Origin: Acidobacteriota bacterium
Lineage (GTDB): Bacteria > Acidobacteriota > Terriglobia > Bryobacterales > Bryobacteraceae
Direction of reading: 5' to 3'
Length of the DNA stretch: 61,816 nucleotides
Assembly (NCBI GenBank): GCA_025353165.1
Contig: JANXRE010000113.1
Span: 1 to 61,816 of the forward strand
The position numbers were made by a program, and so were the translations under genes. Positions 18,770-27,447 of the stretch are shown here, one piece after another. The notes beneath the pieces were generated by a model that did not search any database, had not been told where the DNA came from, and was given only the letters and a program-made list of their open reading frames with translations. Positions within the stretch are counted from its first letter, which is position 1. Every line of letters begins with the position of its first letter.

Positions 18770-20275
18770 ATGAACCGACTCTTCCGCACCAAGAGCATCG
18801 ACGCGCTCATCGCCGCGTCCGAGGAACCGGGCCACCGCCTGAAGAAGACGCTCGGCCCGTGGAGCCTGACGGCGCTCGGCATTGGGGCGGTGATCGGCTC
18901 CGGGATATTTACCGTGACGGGAACGGCCGCGGCCGGCAAGACGCTGGCGGTGCGGTCGATTCTCGACGCCACGGTCTTCGATCTGCTGGTGCATGGCGTG
19001 TCGGCGGGCTCTAAAATGGGCCGGCCGGGCGCCGGGCCCGCGATCACGCTGTCGTTCCTGCTGGTAGCGGTGGCCTGCGCGTTCGCGGGACTCTGCTACG
19101 CCGAACTCGCGTCCATGATTCCGATTGCCGGCAGCGCGTACACCTACGCCTACGCCGTGCTGGGCGAGATTTTTGCATGGATCATCGGGTGGGATCTGAT
19201 CCTGGAGTACGCCGTGTCGAACATGTCGGTGGCAGTCGGGTTCTCGGCGTACCTGCAGGACCTGTTCGACAATGTGTTCGGCTTCCATTTGCCGGCCCAA
19301 CTCGCGTACCCGCCTTTTCCGGTGGCGGGATCGCCGGCCGGATGGTTCAATCTGCCGGCGCTCCTCATCACCATGGGCGTCACCTGGATTCTGGTGCGGG
19401 GCGTGAAGGAAAGCGCGAATGCGAACACGACGATGGTCGCCATCAAGCTGATCGCGATTTTGGTGTTCTGCATCGGGGCTTCGCGTGCGGTGAACACCGC
19501 CAACTGGCATCCATTTTTCCCGCACGGATTTCCCGGCGTGCTCACTGGCGCGTCCATCATTTTCTTCAGCTACATCGGATTCGACTCCGTGTCCACGGCG
19601 GCGGAGGAATGCAAAAAGCCGCAGCGCGATCTGCCCATCGGGATTATCGCGACGCTGGTGGTGTGCACCGTCCTGTATGCGTTGGTGGCGCTGGTCCTGA
19701 CCGGCATCATGCCCTGGCAGAAGCTGGGCACCGATTCGCCGGTCGCCGACGCGCTGAAGGCGCTGGGGATGAACCGGCTGCGAATCGTCGTGACCGCCGG
19801 CGCCCTGATGGGGATGATGTCGTCCCTGCTGGTTTACCAGTACGGGCAGGCGCGCATCTGGTTTGCGATGTCTCGCGACGGCCTGCTGCCACGCTTCTTT
19901 TCGATCGTGCACGCGAAGTTCAAGACGCCGCACGTCAGCACCTGGATTGCCGGCTTCGTGGTCGGATTGCCCGCCGGGATCTGGGACATCGACACGTTCG
20001 CGGAGCTGTCCAACATCGGGACGCTGTTTGCGTTCGTGCTGGTCTCGGTCGCGGTAATCGTTCTCCGCAAGAAGCAGCCCGACCGGCCCCGCGGTTTCCG
20101 GGTGCCGCTGGTTCCGTTCCTGCCCCTGATCTCGATCGTGTCTTGCGTGGTGTTGATGGCGGGGCTGCCTCTACTCACCTGGCTGCGGTTCTTTGCCTGG
20201 CTGATTATCGGACTGGCGATCTATTTTCTGTATAGCCGGAAGAAGATCGACCTCGCCTGGATCCACGGCGCCTGA
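18770..20275 (+). CDS. APC-family amino acid permease
   Basis: 501-aa inner-membrane transporter with about 12 predicted membrane spans, of the amino acid-polyamine-organocation family, closest in feel to the cationic amino acid transporter (CAT/YfnA) group. TM1 carries the substrate-binding glycines (TALGIGAVIGSGIFTVTG). FFSYIGFDSVSTAAEECKKPQRDLPIGI is the TM6 region typical of CAT-like permeases. The N-terminal cytoplasmic stretch RTKSIDALIAASEEPGHRLKKTLG is also family-like. The substrate is likely an amino acid, but which one is unclear. The ATG at 18770 is used; a frame from 18707 lies in the repeat. Confidence 0.92.
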   Translation: MNRLFRTKSIDALIAASEEPGHRLKKTLGPWSLTALGIGAVIGSGIFTVTGTAAAGKTLAVRSILDATVFDLLVHGVSAGSKMGRPGAGPAITLSFLLVAVACAFAGLCYAELASMIPIAGSAYTYAYAVLGEIFAWIIGWDLILEYAVSNMSVAVGFSAYLQDLFDNVFGFHLPAQLAYPPFPVAGSPAGWFNLPALLITMGVTWILVRGVKESANANTTMVAIKLIAILVFCIGASRAVNTANWHPFFPHGFPGVLTGASIIFFSYIGFDSVSTAAEECKKPQRDLPIGIIATLVVCTVLYALVALVLTGIMPWQKLGTDSPVADALKALGMNRLRIVVTAGALMGMMSSLLVYQYGQARIWFAMSRDGLLPRFFSIVHAKFKTPHVSTWIAGFVVGLPAGIWDIDTFAELSNIGTLFAFVLVSVAVIVLRKKQPDRPRGFRVPLVPFLPLISIVSCVVLMAGLPLLTWLRFFAWLIIGLAIYFLYSRKKIDLAWIHGA

Positions 20276-20317
20276 AGCAAAACCACCTCCTCACGGTCGG
20301 GGCTCGGAAGCCGCGGT

Positions 20318-20785
20318 TCAATACCGCCAGCCCAGCCGGTTCCAGTGTTGGAGCCAGGCAATCGTTCCGATGGCCCGCCGCGCACACCAGCGTCAGGCAT
20401 AACCGCCCAGCCAGAGGCGCCACCAGGAACGGCGCCAGGCGAGCACGGTGTAGGCTGCGAGGATGAGCGACAATACGGCTCCGGCCACTCACAGGCCGAA
20501 GCCGGCCAGCAGCGCGAGGCTCGCCAGCCAGGCCGTGCCGCGGGCGGTCGTCGAACCCGAACGCTGCGGCTGCCGCCGTTGCAGTAAGGCGGTAATGGGA
20601 AACGCGACGACCGCCAGGGCGAGAATAACCAGGCAGACCGCCAGCCATCCCAATTGGACGGCGCTACTCTCCCATGCCGGCATCTTCTTGAGAACGGCGA
20701 CGCAGATTGGCGCGCTGCACGCGTCGGCGATCCGCCCCTTTTCGTCCTCGCGAAAAGCCAAGCGCCGCTTGCCATCCACTCCAGC
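20318..20785 (-). pseudogene. Remnant of a beta-lactamase-family serine hydrolase (C-terminal membrane part)
   Basis: Read on the minus strand in one frame from about 20785 to the TGA at 20318-20320, the sequence shows the usual C-terminus of large acidobacterial beta-lactamase-family proteins: VDGKRRLAFREDEKGR, then KKMPAWESSAVQLGWLA, two membrane segments, and a final WLQHWNRLGWRY. Two in-frame TGA codons interrupt it (at 20489-20491 and near 20400) and the catalytic N-terminal part is missing. It is therefore a decayed fragment. It lies convergent to the permease gene, 43 bp from its stop. Confidence 0.6.
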
Positions 20786-21108
20786 CCCAATCCTTCGAGA
20801 GGATGGCGAAACGCCGGTTGCCGGCAGTGTCGATCATCGCCTCGGAGCCGTCGTCGAACTGCATCGCCGCGAGGCCGCCGTTAAAATCGGCCAGTCGCTC
20901 CTGGATTCGCGAACTCTCGGAGGGTATGACGATCGCGCCTCGCGCATCGATAAAGCCCCCACCACTTTCCGGAGTGGTAGGGAAATAGCGGAGTGTCAAA
21001 TTCGAGGAACTTCGGTACGGATTCCGAACCTGCGTTGAACGCTCGGCCGGCGGCGGCGCACCCGAAAAGCAGCAGGTCGCGGCGGCGGACAGACCTAGCT
21101 GAGTCTAC
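20786..21108 (-). pseudogene. Remnant of a secreted WG-repeat protein
   Basis: Minus-strand pieces in two frames: first an RRDLLLFGCAAAGRAFN leader (Tat or lipoprotein type) with KFLEFDTPLFPYHSGKWWG, then after a frame change GFIDARGAIVIPSESSRIQE and GLAAMQFDDGSEAMIDTAGN, which is the WG (KWG) repeat pattern. The frame changes again at about 20790 where the beta-lactamase-family remnant begins. Either two decayed genes abut or one composite gene has broken; no start codon with a ribosome-binding site is evident. Confidence 0.5.
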
Positions 21109-21123
21109 CGCCGCCGCAAGCGA

Positions 21124-22602
21124 TCAGCCGAGCGCCACGGTCACCGTCTTGACCTCGGTGTACTGCTGGAGTCCGTACTCGCCGAGCTCACGGCCGATGC
21201 CGGATTGCTTGAAGCCGCCGAAGGGCGCGCCGGCGTCGAACACGTCGTAGCAGTTCACCCACACCGTCCCCGCCCGCACCGCGCCGGCGATCGCGTGGGC
21301 CTTGGTGATGTCCTGGGTCCACACGGCCGCCGCCAGGCCGTATATCGTGTTGTTCGCGCGCTCGACCACCTCGTCCAGGCTGTCGAACGGGATGATGCTC
21401 ATGACCGGACCGAAGATCTCCTCCTGCGCGATCTTCATGTTGTCCTGCACATCCGCAAAGACGGTGGGCGCGACGAAGTACCCGCGATCGCCGACGCGGG
21501 AGCCTCCGCACAAAAGCGAGGCGCCCTCGCGCTTGCCCGCGTCGATGTAGGACATCACTTTGTTGAACTGATCCTGATCGACCTGCGGCCCTTGTTCGGT
21601 ATCGGGGCTGAACGGGTCGCCGACCGTTCGGCGCTTTGCGCGGTCCACGCTGCGCTCGACAAACTGGTCGTAGGCTTTACGCTCCACGAACGTTCGCGAC
21701 CCGGCGCAGCAGCACTGGCCCTGGTTGAAGAACAGCGCGAAGTGCGAGCCCTCGATGGCTTTATCCATGTCGGCGTCGGCGAATACGATATTCGGGCTCT
21801 TTCCGCCCAGTTCGAGCGTCACCCGCTTGAGGTTGGTCTGCGCCGCCGCTTCCATGATGAGGTGGCCCACTTCGGTGGATCCGGTGAACGCGACCTTGTC
21901 CACGTCCATGTGGCGCGCGATGGCCTGGCCCGCCGTCGGCCCGTAGCCCGGAAGCAGATTCACGACTCCTTCCGGGAAACCCGCCTCGAGCAGCAGCTCG
22001 CCGATCCGCAGCGCCGTCAGCGGCGTCTGCTCCGCCGGCTTCATCACCACCGTGTTGCCGCAGGCCAGCGCCGGCCCGAGCTTCCAGGCCTGCATCAGCA
22101 GCGGAAAATTCCAGGGAATGATCTGCCCGACCACGCCCACCGGCTCCAGGCGGGTGTAGCAGAAATAATTGCCGGCGACGGGGATGGTCTTGCCCTGGAT
22201 CTTGTCGGCCCACCCGGCGTAGTACCGGAAGCACGCGATGGTGAGAGGGAGATCCGCCGCAAGAGCGACCTGGTACGGCTTGCCGTTGTCGAGAGACTCG
22301 AGTTGCGCGATCTCGTCGGCGTTCTTCTCGATCAGGTCCGCCAGCTTATTGAGCAGGCGGCCGCGCTCCGAGGCGCCCATCCTGCGCCATGGCCCCCGCT
22401 CGAACGCCGTTCGCGCGGCCTTGACGGCGGCATTCACGTCGGCGGCGCCGGCTTCGGCAACCTGGCAGATCTCCTCGCCGGTGGCCGGGTTGATAGTCGG
22501 GAATGTCTTGCCGGAAGCCGCGTTGACCCAGCGATTATTGATCAGGAGCTGCGTGGCTGTGATGGGGATGGCCCGCTGCGGGGCTAAAGTGGCTGTACTC
22601 AT
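21124..22602 (-). CDS. NAD(P)-dependent aldehyde dehydrogenase
   Basis: Oxidises an aldehyde to the carboxylic acid. The 492-aa protein shows the catalytic Glu in [14 protein letters not shown] near residue 265 and the catalytic Cys in [16 protein letters not shown] near residue 300; [21 protein letters not shown] and FTGSTEVG are the NAD-binding segments. The sequence resembles the broad-specificity ALDH1/2 (betaine/retinal-like) group more than succinate-semialdehyde enzymes, so the substrate is uncertain. It seems monocistronic, with its promoter in 22603-22662 next to the end of the HigA-like gene. Confidence 0.94.
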   Translation of the reverse strand: MSTATLAPQRAIPITATQLLINNRWVNAASGKTFPTINPATGEEICQVAEAGAADVNAAVKAARTAFERGPWRRMGASERGRLLNKLADLIEKNADEIAQLESLDNGKPYQVALAADLPLTIACFRYYAGWADKIQGKTIPVAGNYFCYTRLEPVGVVGQIIPWNFPLLMQAWKLGPALACGNTVVMKPAEQTPLTALRIGELLLEAGFPEGVVNLLPGYGPTAGQAIARHMDVDKVAFTGSTEVGHLIMEAAAQTNLKRVTLELGGKSPNIVFADADMDKAIEGSHFALFFNQGQCCCAGSRTFVERKAYDQFVERSVDRAKRRTVGDPFSPDTEQGPQVDQDQFNKVMSYIDAGKREGASLLCGGSRVGDRGYFVAPTVFADVQDNMKIAQEEIFGPVMSIIPFDSLDEVVERANNTIYGLAAAVWTQDITKAHAIAGAVRAGTVWVNCYDVFDAGAPFGGFKQSGIGRELGEYGLQQYTEVKTVTVALG

Positions 22603-22662
22603 AAGTCCTCCCAGGTCCGGGCGCTCGTGGCCCGGATGGGGACAAGTATAACTCCGGGGCGC

Positions 22663-23088
22663 TCAATCGAGAAAGAGTTTGTGGGGCGCCTGGAAGAAGT
22701 TCGCCAGCAGGCGGGCCTGACCGCGGGTGACGCGGCGGGCGCCGGAGAGAGCCTCCCGGCAGGCGGCGGGATTGCCGAAGAAATGCTCAATGTCCGAGGG
22801 CTCCAGGCCGCGTGCTTCCAGCAGGCGCTTCAGGGTGTCATGGGGCAGAGCCTGGACGGGCTCGGGTTGGTCGTCGTCGTCTTCCTCCTCGGATGCGAGG
22901 ACGCTATCTTCGAAGGACTTGATCAGGAACACGAGGAGTTCCAGGACTCGTTGTTCTTCCGGCGCAAGATCCGCGCCCTTCTCCATCAGCTCCTCGGCGG
23001 CGTTGAGCAGGCGGTCGTGTTCCGCCGGGCTGTCGATCAGCGCGGGCCGGATGGCGGCCAGAAGTTGTCCGTAGCGGGTATCGTCCAT
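22663..23088 (-). CDS. HigA-like antitoxin / helix-turn-helix regulator (orphan)
   Basis: 141-aa cytoplasmic protein of the COG5499 HigA type: an N-terminal helical domain (RPALIDSPAEHDRLLNAAEE), a central EEERVLELLVF-like helix and an acidic run (EEEDDDD), then a C-terminal Cro-like helix-turn-helix (LPHDTLKRLLEARGLEPSDI, RRVTRGQARLLANFF). The ATG at 23088 has AGAGAG just upstream; a longer frame to 23148 lacks support. The usual HigB toxin is not found in the 117 bp upstream nor downstream, so it is an orphan, next to ParDE debris on the opposite strand. Confidence 0.7.
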   Translation of the reverse strand: MDDTRYGQLLAAIRPALIDSPAEHDRLLNAAEELMEKGADLAPEEQRVLELLVFLIKSFEDSVLASEEEDDDDQPEPVQALPHDTLKRLLEARGLEPSDIEHFFGNPAACREALSGARRVTRGQARLLANFFQAPHKLFLD

Positions 23089-23205
23089 CTCTCTATACGA
23101 TGGCGCGAAATGGAGGCGGAAGGGAAGTGGCGCGATCAAAACTGGCAATCCTTGCTAATCCCGGTATCTTGGTTCGCGGACGCGCCCGATCAGGAGAAAA
23201 TTGCC

Positions 23206-23415
23206 ATGTTCACCCGCAACCTTAACTTGACCGACGAACTGGACCGCTTCGTACTGGACAGGGTCGAAAGCGGCCGCTACGAGAATGCCAGGACTACGAG
23301 GCGAAGATTGCCGCCCTGCGGTCGGCAATCGATGAAGGCGATGCCTCCGGCGTTGCCGAACGTGATGTTTTTTCGCGAGTCCGGGAGACGCTGAATCTAA
23401 GCGCGGCGGTAGACC
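23206..23415 (+). pseudogene. parD antitoxin remnant
   Basis: Starts well (AGGAG nine bases before the ATG; RNLNLTDELDRFVLDRVESG is the ParD ribbon-helix-helix), but after YENA the frame changes and the product resumes in the next frame as QDYEAKIAALRSAIDEGDAS and RDVFSRVRETLNL. About 18 codons expected between the two parts (the second RHH helix) are missing, so a frame-disrupting deletion occurred. The ParE remnant follows. Confidence 0.7.
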
Positions 23416-23665
23416 GTGGCTCTTTTTCGTTTTTCGCGTCGGGCCCCAGCAGACCTATTGAACATTGCCGCATATAGCCTTCAGACGGGGGCGAAGATCG
23501 AGCGGTCCTCTACGTCGACAATCTTGAAGCGTGTCGCCAGTAGCCTGCGCTGGCTCGATCTTGCGACGTTCGCCCGGGTCTGGGAAGGTTGAAAAGCTGC
23601 CAAGCCTCGTCGAGCCCTACCCGCTGTGCCGGTAGTATCTCGACCTGTCCGCTTTTATTCACACG
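23416..23665 (+). pseudogene. parE toxin remnant
   Basis: A GTG at 23416 opens LFRFSRRAPADLLNIAAYSL, a ParE/RelE-type start. It then shifts frame near 23485 (GEDRAVLYVDNLEACRQ appears one frame over, followed by a stop and PALARSCDVRPGLGR). The normal ParE C-terminus (RILHxRM) is absent. At least one frameshift and one stop make it non-functional. Together with the parD remnant this is a dead toxin-antitoxin module. Confidence 0.65.
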
Positions 23666-23792
23666 TGATCTGTCAGGTTTAGGTGGTTAGACCCGCTGGC
23701 CCTCTTCCGGCTCTCAGATCGGGGTTTTCGGATCTCAATGGGCAACGGGGAACTCGCCCTCGTGGCGGTAGAAGAGCGTACAAGACTTGCGG

Positions 23793-23821
23793 TTGACAAC
23801 CTGTTCAGGGTCCGGTATAGT
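23793..23821 (+). promoter_or_regulatory. Consensus promoter upstream of rpsA
   Basis: TTGACA at 23793-23798, 17-bp spacer, TATAGT at 23816-23821. The predicted transcription start is near 23828, about 210 bases before the rpsA start codon. Nothing between it and rpsA looks protein-coding. Confidence 0.7.
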
Positions 23822-23827
23822 TCGGAA

Positions 23828-24024
23828 GTACTGATGTATCAACGGTTTGTCGAGAAACATTCGTCAGCCAAGCCATGCAATGCTCGTAAGTGAGGGCCTG
23901 ATTGTATAGGAACCCAGACGCTTTCCGATCCGCCTTCCCTATTGAGTCCCTGCCTGCCTTGGACGTAGTCGAGAGTGATCTGAACCGGGATAGCGCGCCG
24001 TTGCGGTAACGGCGCGGGTTTTTT
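23828..24024 (+). ncRNA. rpsA 5' leader with terminator (attenuator candidate)
   Basis: About 197 nt from a consensus promoter to the T-tract of an intrinsic terminator that ends one base before the rpsA ribosome-binding site. CAACGG at 23840-23845 can pair with CCGTTG at 23998-24003 inside the terminator stem, a possible antiterminator. No short reading frame with a good ribosome-binding site is evident. It may be an attenuation leader controlling S1 synthesis or a small RNA that overlaps the rpsA region; I do not recognise a known family. Confidence 0.5.
23994..24024 (+). terminator. Intrinsic terminator abutting the rpsA ribosome-binding site
   Basis: Perfect 9-bp GC-rich stem CGCGCCGTT (23994-24002) / AACGGCGCG (24008-24016), loop GCGGT, then GG and six T (24019-24024). 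The next bases, AGGAG at 24025-24029, are the ribosome-binding site of rpsA. Confidence 0.8.
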
Positions 24025-24039
24025 AGGAGCATGGGGTCC

Positions 24040-25761
24040 ATGGCGAGCAACCCGGACGAGCCTAATTTGGAAGGGCAAATCTCCAACGAGAGCGACTATG
24101 AGCATCTCCTGGAGGACTACAGCCATCTTGCGCCACCCGCCGAAGGGGAGCTGCTCCAGGGCACGGTCGTTAAAATCACCGCCAAAGAAGTAATCGTAGA
24201 CTTCGGATACAAGCACGAAGGCATGGTGCCGATCGAGCAGGTGACGGGGCCCGACGGCGAGGTGCACTTACGTCCCGGCGATCCGATTGACGTAATGGTG
24301 GACCGGCACGGGCCGCAACCCGAGGGCTACGCCCTGCTGTCGCATTCGAAAGCCGCGCGCATCCGATCCTGGGACACGCTGGAGAAAGCTCAGCGCGAAG
24401 GCTTGCTGGTCTCCGGCCGCGTGATGGAGCGGGTGAAAGGCGGACTTTCGGTGGACGTGGGCGTCCTGGCCTTCATGCCGGGTTCGCAAGTGGACACTCG
24501 CCCGTTGCACAATCTGGACAGCTTCGTGGGCCAGGACATCCCGGTCAAGATTCTCAAGCTGAACCGGCGCCGCGGCAATGTCGTAGTGTCGCGCAAAGCG
24601 GCGATGGAAGATGAGATCGTCACGCGCAAAACGGAAGCCTTGCAGGTTCTGGGCGAGGGCGCCGAGGTCGCCGGCGTGGTCAAGAACCTGACCGAGTACG
24701 GCGCGTTCGTGGATCTCGGAGGCATCGACGGCCTGCTGCACGTGAGCGACATGTCCTACGGCCGGGTGACGCATCCGTCGGAAGTCATAAACGTCGGCGA
24801 CACGATCACCGTCAAGGTCCTGAAATTCGATCGCGACAAGGAGCGCATCTCGCTCGGCTTGAAGCAGCTCGCGCCGGACCCCTGGTCCACCGTGGAGGAG
24901 CGTTACCCGCGCGGCGGGAAAGTGGAGGGGCGTGTCGTCAGCGTCACGGATTACGGGGCGTTCGTCGAGCTGGAGGCCGGCGTCGAGGGCCTGATCCACA
25001 TTTCCGAAATGACGTGGAGCCGCCGGATGAAACATCCGAGCAAAGTGGTCCGGACCGGCGATCACGTGGAGTCCGTGGTGCTCGAGGTGAAGCCGAGGGA
25101 GCGCCGGATTTCGCTCGGCATCAAGCAGCTCGAGGCGGACCCGTGGACTACCGTGGCCGAGCGCTACAGTATCGGGAGCGTGGTGGAAGGCCGGGTGCGC
25201 AAGCTGACCGAGTTCGGCGCGTTCATCGAGATAGAGGAAGGCATCGACGGTTTAGTCCACGTCTCGGACATCTCGTGGTTGAAGCGGATCAAGCATCCGT
25301 CCGAGGCGCTCAAGAAAGGGCAAATCGTTCAAGCCGTCATCCTGAACATCGACGCGCCGAACCGGCGATTGTCGCTGGGGATCAAGCAGCTTCAGCCGGA
25401 CGCCTGGGAGACGTTCTTCCGCACGCACCAGGTCGGCGATATCGTGCGAGGAAAGGTCTGCCGCGCGGCCGCCTTCGGAGTATTCGTCGAACTTGCTCCG
25501 GGCGTCGAGGGTTTGACGCACAGGTCCGAGATTCCGGGCCTGCACGACAAGAAGGGCGAAGAAGCCATCCTTCCGGTCAACGAGGAGATGGATTTCAAGA
25601 TTATCAAAATGAACGAGGCCGAGAAGAAGATCGGCCTGAGCATTCGCGCGCTGGCGGACGATGAGGAACGGGGGCGGCTGGACGATTACCAGCGGCAGGC
25701 CGCCGCCGCGACTGTGACCATGGAAGAGGCGATGAAACTGCGGGGCAGGGACGAAGGCTGA
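24040..25761 (+). CDS. rpsA: 30S ribosomal protein S1
   Basis: RNA-binding ribosomal protein that helps recruit mRNA to the small subunit. It consists of an acidic N-terminus and six S1 (OB-fold) repeats. The later four are the best preserved, each with a [KR]xLTEYGAFV[DE]L..[IV][DE]GL[LIV]H[IV]S[DE]M pattern and a closing RISLG[IL]KQL. The first two are more diverged, as in other S1 proteins. Length is 573 aa. The ATG at 24040 is preferred because AGGAG (24025-24029) is 10 bases upstream; the ATG at 24031 is too close to it. The HU/IHF-like gene follows 46 bp later, the same order as rpsA-ihfB in Proteobacteria. Confidence 0.96.
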   Translation: MASNPDEPNLEGQISNESDYEHLLEDYSHLAPPAEGELLQGTVVKITAKEVIVDFGYKHEGMVPIEQVTGPDGEVHLRPGDPIDVMVDRHGPQPEGYALLSHSKAARIRSWDTLEKAQREGLLVSGRVMERVKGGLSVDVGVLAFMPGSQVDTRPLHNLDSFVGQDIPVKILKLNRRRGNVVVSRKAAMEDEIVTRKTEALQVLGEGAEVAGVVKNLTEYGAFVDLGGIDGLLHVSDMSYGRVTHPSEVINVGDTITVKVLKFDRDKERISLGLKQLAPDPWSTVEERYPRGGKVEGRVVSVTDYGAFVELEAGVEGLIHISEMTWSRRMKHPSKVVRTGDHVESVVLEVKPRERRISLGIKQLEADPWTTVAERYSIGSVVEGRVRKLTEFGAFIEIEEGIDGLVHVSDISWLKRIKHPSEALKKGQIVQAVILNIDAPNRRLSLGIKQLQPDAWETFFRTHQVGDIVRGKVCRAAAFGVFVELAPGVEGLTHRSEIPGLHDKKGEEAILPVNEEMDFKIIKMNEAEKKIGLSIRALADDEERGRLDDYQRQAAAATVTMEEAMKLRGRDEG

Positions 25762-25807
25762 TCCCCGTTGCGTTTAGCGGAAATCGGAATAGGAGAGTTT
25801 CTGAATT

Positions 25808-26131
25808 ATGACCAAGGCGGAGTTGATCGAGGAAGTCTCACGAGTCGTCGAAATGACGCGCAAGGACTCAGAGGTTATCGTCGAGGCGATCTTCGATAGC
25901 ATCGTCCGCTCGTTGCGAACGGGGGACAAGATTGAGATCCGCGGCTTCGGCAGCTTTCGCACGCGGCAGCGGCAACCCCGGGTCGGGCGCAATCCGAAGA
26001 CCGGAACGCGGGTCGAGGTGCCCGCCAAGCGAATCCCGTATTTCAAGCCGAGCAAGGAGCTCAAGGATCTGGTGAACGGCTCCGAGAGCCAGCCGGTGAC
26101 CGCCAGCGCGCCCGACGTCCCGGCGGCCTAG
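25808..26131 (+). CDS. HU/IHF-family DNA-binding protein
   Basis: Histone-like dimeric DNA-bending protein of 107 aa. MTKAELIEEVSRVVEMTRKDSE is the N-terminal helical part; IEIRGFGSFRTRQRQPRVGRNPKTG holds the conserved GFGSF turn and the DNA-embracing beta arm with the Arg-Asn-Pro tip; IPYFKPSKELKDLVN closes the fold. A 17-residue tail rich in Ser, Pro and Ala is extra. AGGAG lies upstream of the ATG. Synteny with rpsA favours an IHF-beta-like role, but sequence alone does not separate HU from IHF here. Confidence 0.94.
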   Translation: MTKAELIEEVSRVVEMTRKDSEVIVEAIFDSIVRSLRTGDKIEIRGFGSFRTRQRQPRVGRNPKTGTRVEVPAKRIPYFKPSKELKDLVNGSESQPVTASAPDVPAA

Positions 26132-26166
26132 GGCAGAATTGCACCGCCCAGTCAGGACAATCTGAT

Positions 26167-26652
26167 ATGGACCGTCTCTGGAGTCCGTGGCGGTATCAGT
26201 ACATCCAGCGGGCGAGCCCGGACGACGATTGCATTTTCTGCTCAAAATCGCGCGAAGACAGCGACGCCGAGAACTACATCGTGTACCGGGCCGAGTTCAA
26301 TTTCGTGCTGCTGAATCTCTACCCGTACACCAGCGGGCATCTGATGATCGCTCCGTACGAGCACGTCGCCACGCTGGAAGACGCCGCGCCCGGTACGCTG
26401 GCTGAAATGATGCGGCTGACGCAGGCCGCCGAGCGGCATCTGCGCGCGGTCTACCGGCCGGATGGCGTAAACATCGGAATGAACATCGGCGCGGCCGCCG
26501 GCGCAGGCGTGACGGGCCACATTCACATGCACGCGCTTCCCCGGTGGGTGGGGGACGCCAACTTCATGACCACGGCCTGCGAAACGCGCGTGCTGCCGGA
26601 AGACCTCGACGTCACCTACGCCCGCCTTCGGAAAACGTTCGCGCAACCGTAG
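26167..26652 (+). CDS. HIT family hydrolase
   Basis: Histidine-triad nucleotide hydrolase or transferase. The triad is HIHMHALPRW near residues 119-128, preceded by GMNIGAAAGAGVTGH. A CxxC-type pair (CIFCS near residue 21) may bind zinc. YTSGHLMIAPYEHVATLED is the other conserved block. The length of 161 aa and the C-terminal DVTYARLRKTF region match the branch of bacterial HIT proteins related to AP4A phosphorylase. The natural substrate is unclear. It lies 35 bp after the HU/IHF gene and 18 bp before the aquaglyceroporin gene. Confidence 0.92.
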   Translation: MDRLWSPWRYQYIQRASPDDDCIFCSKSREDSDAENYIVYRAEFNFVLLNLYPYTSGHLMIAPYEHVATLEDAAPGTLAEMMRLTQAAERHLRAVYRPDGVNIGMNIGAAAGAGVTGHIHMHALPRWVGDANFMTTACETRVLPEDLDVTYARLRKTFAQP

Positions 26653-26670
26653 TACAATCGCCCTGAATCC

Positions 26671-27447
26671 ATGGAAAGATCAAACGTCACAGCGGAACTG
26701 ATCGCGGAGTTCCTCGGCACGGCTGTTCTGCTAGCTTTCGGCAACGGCGTGGTGGCGATGGTGCAGTTGTTCGGGCACGGCGTTCCCGGCGAAGTGGTGA
26801 ACGGCGGGTTTACGAACATCACCCTCGCATGGGGCTTGGCGGTGACGATGGGCATCTATATCGCGGGACGAATCAGCGGCGCGCACCTGAATCCGGCCGT
26901 GACCCTGGCGCTGGCCGCGTTTCGTGGATTCCCCTGGCGGAAAGTAGTCCCGTATATGGTGGTTCAGACCGCGGGAGCGTTCCTCGGCGCCGGGCTTGTG
27001 TTCTGGAACTACCGGCCGGCTTTTCTAAAGATGGATCCGCTGCTGGATCACACCGCCGGGATATTTACGACTTTTCCGGCGTTTCCCGAGTTGCTCTCTT
27101 CGGGATTCCTGGACCAGACGATCGGGACCGCGCTGCTGCTGCTCATGGTCTTCGCGATCACGGACGAGCGAAACCAACCGCCTGGCAACCTCGGACCGAT
27201 AATGGTCGGCCTGGTGGTAGTGGCAGTCGGCATGGCGTTCGGCGGGATGCACGGGTACGCCATCAACCCCGCGCGCGATTTCGGCCCGCGTCTGTTCACG
27301 GTGGCGGCCGGCTTCAAGAACAACGGACTGACGGACGGCGCGCCGGTGTGGTGGGTGCCGGTCGCCGGACCTCTGCTGGGCGGGCTGATTGGCGGGGCAA
27401 TCTACGAATACGGAGTTCGCCGCTTCCTGCCGGCCGAGGCGCGGTGA
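26671..27447 (+). CDS. MIP-family aquaglyceroporin
   Basis: Inner-membrane channel of the aquaporin/glycerol-facilitator family with six spans and two half-helices. The NPA boxes are both present: GAHLNPAVTLALAAFRGF near residue 70 and AINPARDFGPRLF near residue 191. The Asp after the second box (NPARD) and the longer loops place it with glycerol facilitators (GlpF group) rather than water-only channels. Length is 258 aa. No glpK or glpD lies nearby. It ends directly against the convergent gene at 27448. Confidence 0.93.
   Translation: MERSNVTAELIAEFLGTAVLLAFGNGVVAMVQLFGHGVPGEVVNGGFTNITLAWGLAVTMGIYIAGRISGAHLNPAVTLALAAFRGFPWRKVVPYMVVQTAGAFLGAGLVFWNYRPAFLKMDPLLDHTAGIFTTFPAFPELLSSGFLDQTIGTALLLLMVFAITDERNQPPGNLGPIMVGLVVVAVGMAFGGMHGYAINPARDFGPRLFTVAAGFKNNGLTDGAPVWWVPVAGPLLGGLIGGAIYEYGVRRFLPAEAR

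Noticed and set aside
21205-22587. 460-codon frame antisense to the aldehyde dehydrogenase
   Set aside because: Antisense shadow of a well-conserved enzyme.
23600-23760. tRNA gene in the spacer after the ParE remnant
   Set aside because: No T-loop (GGTTCRA) with paired flanks and no acceptor-stem pairing could be found.
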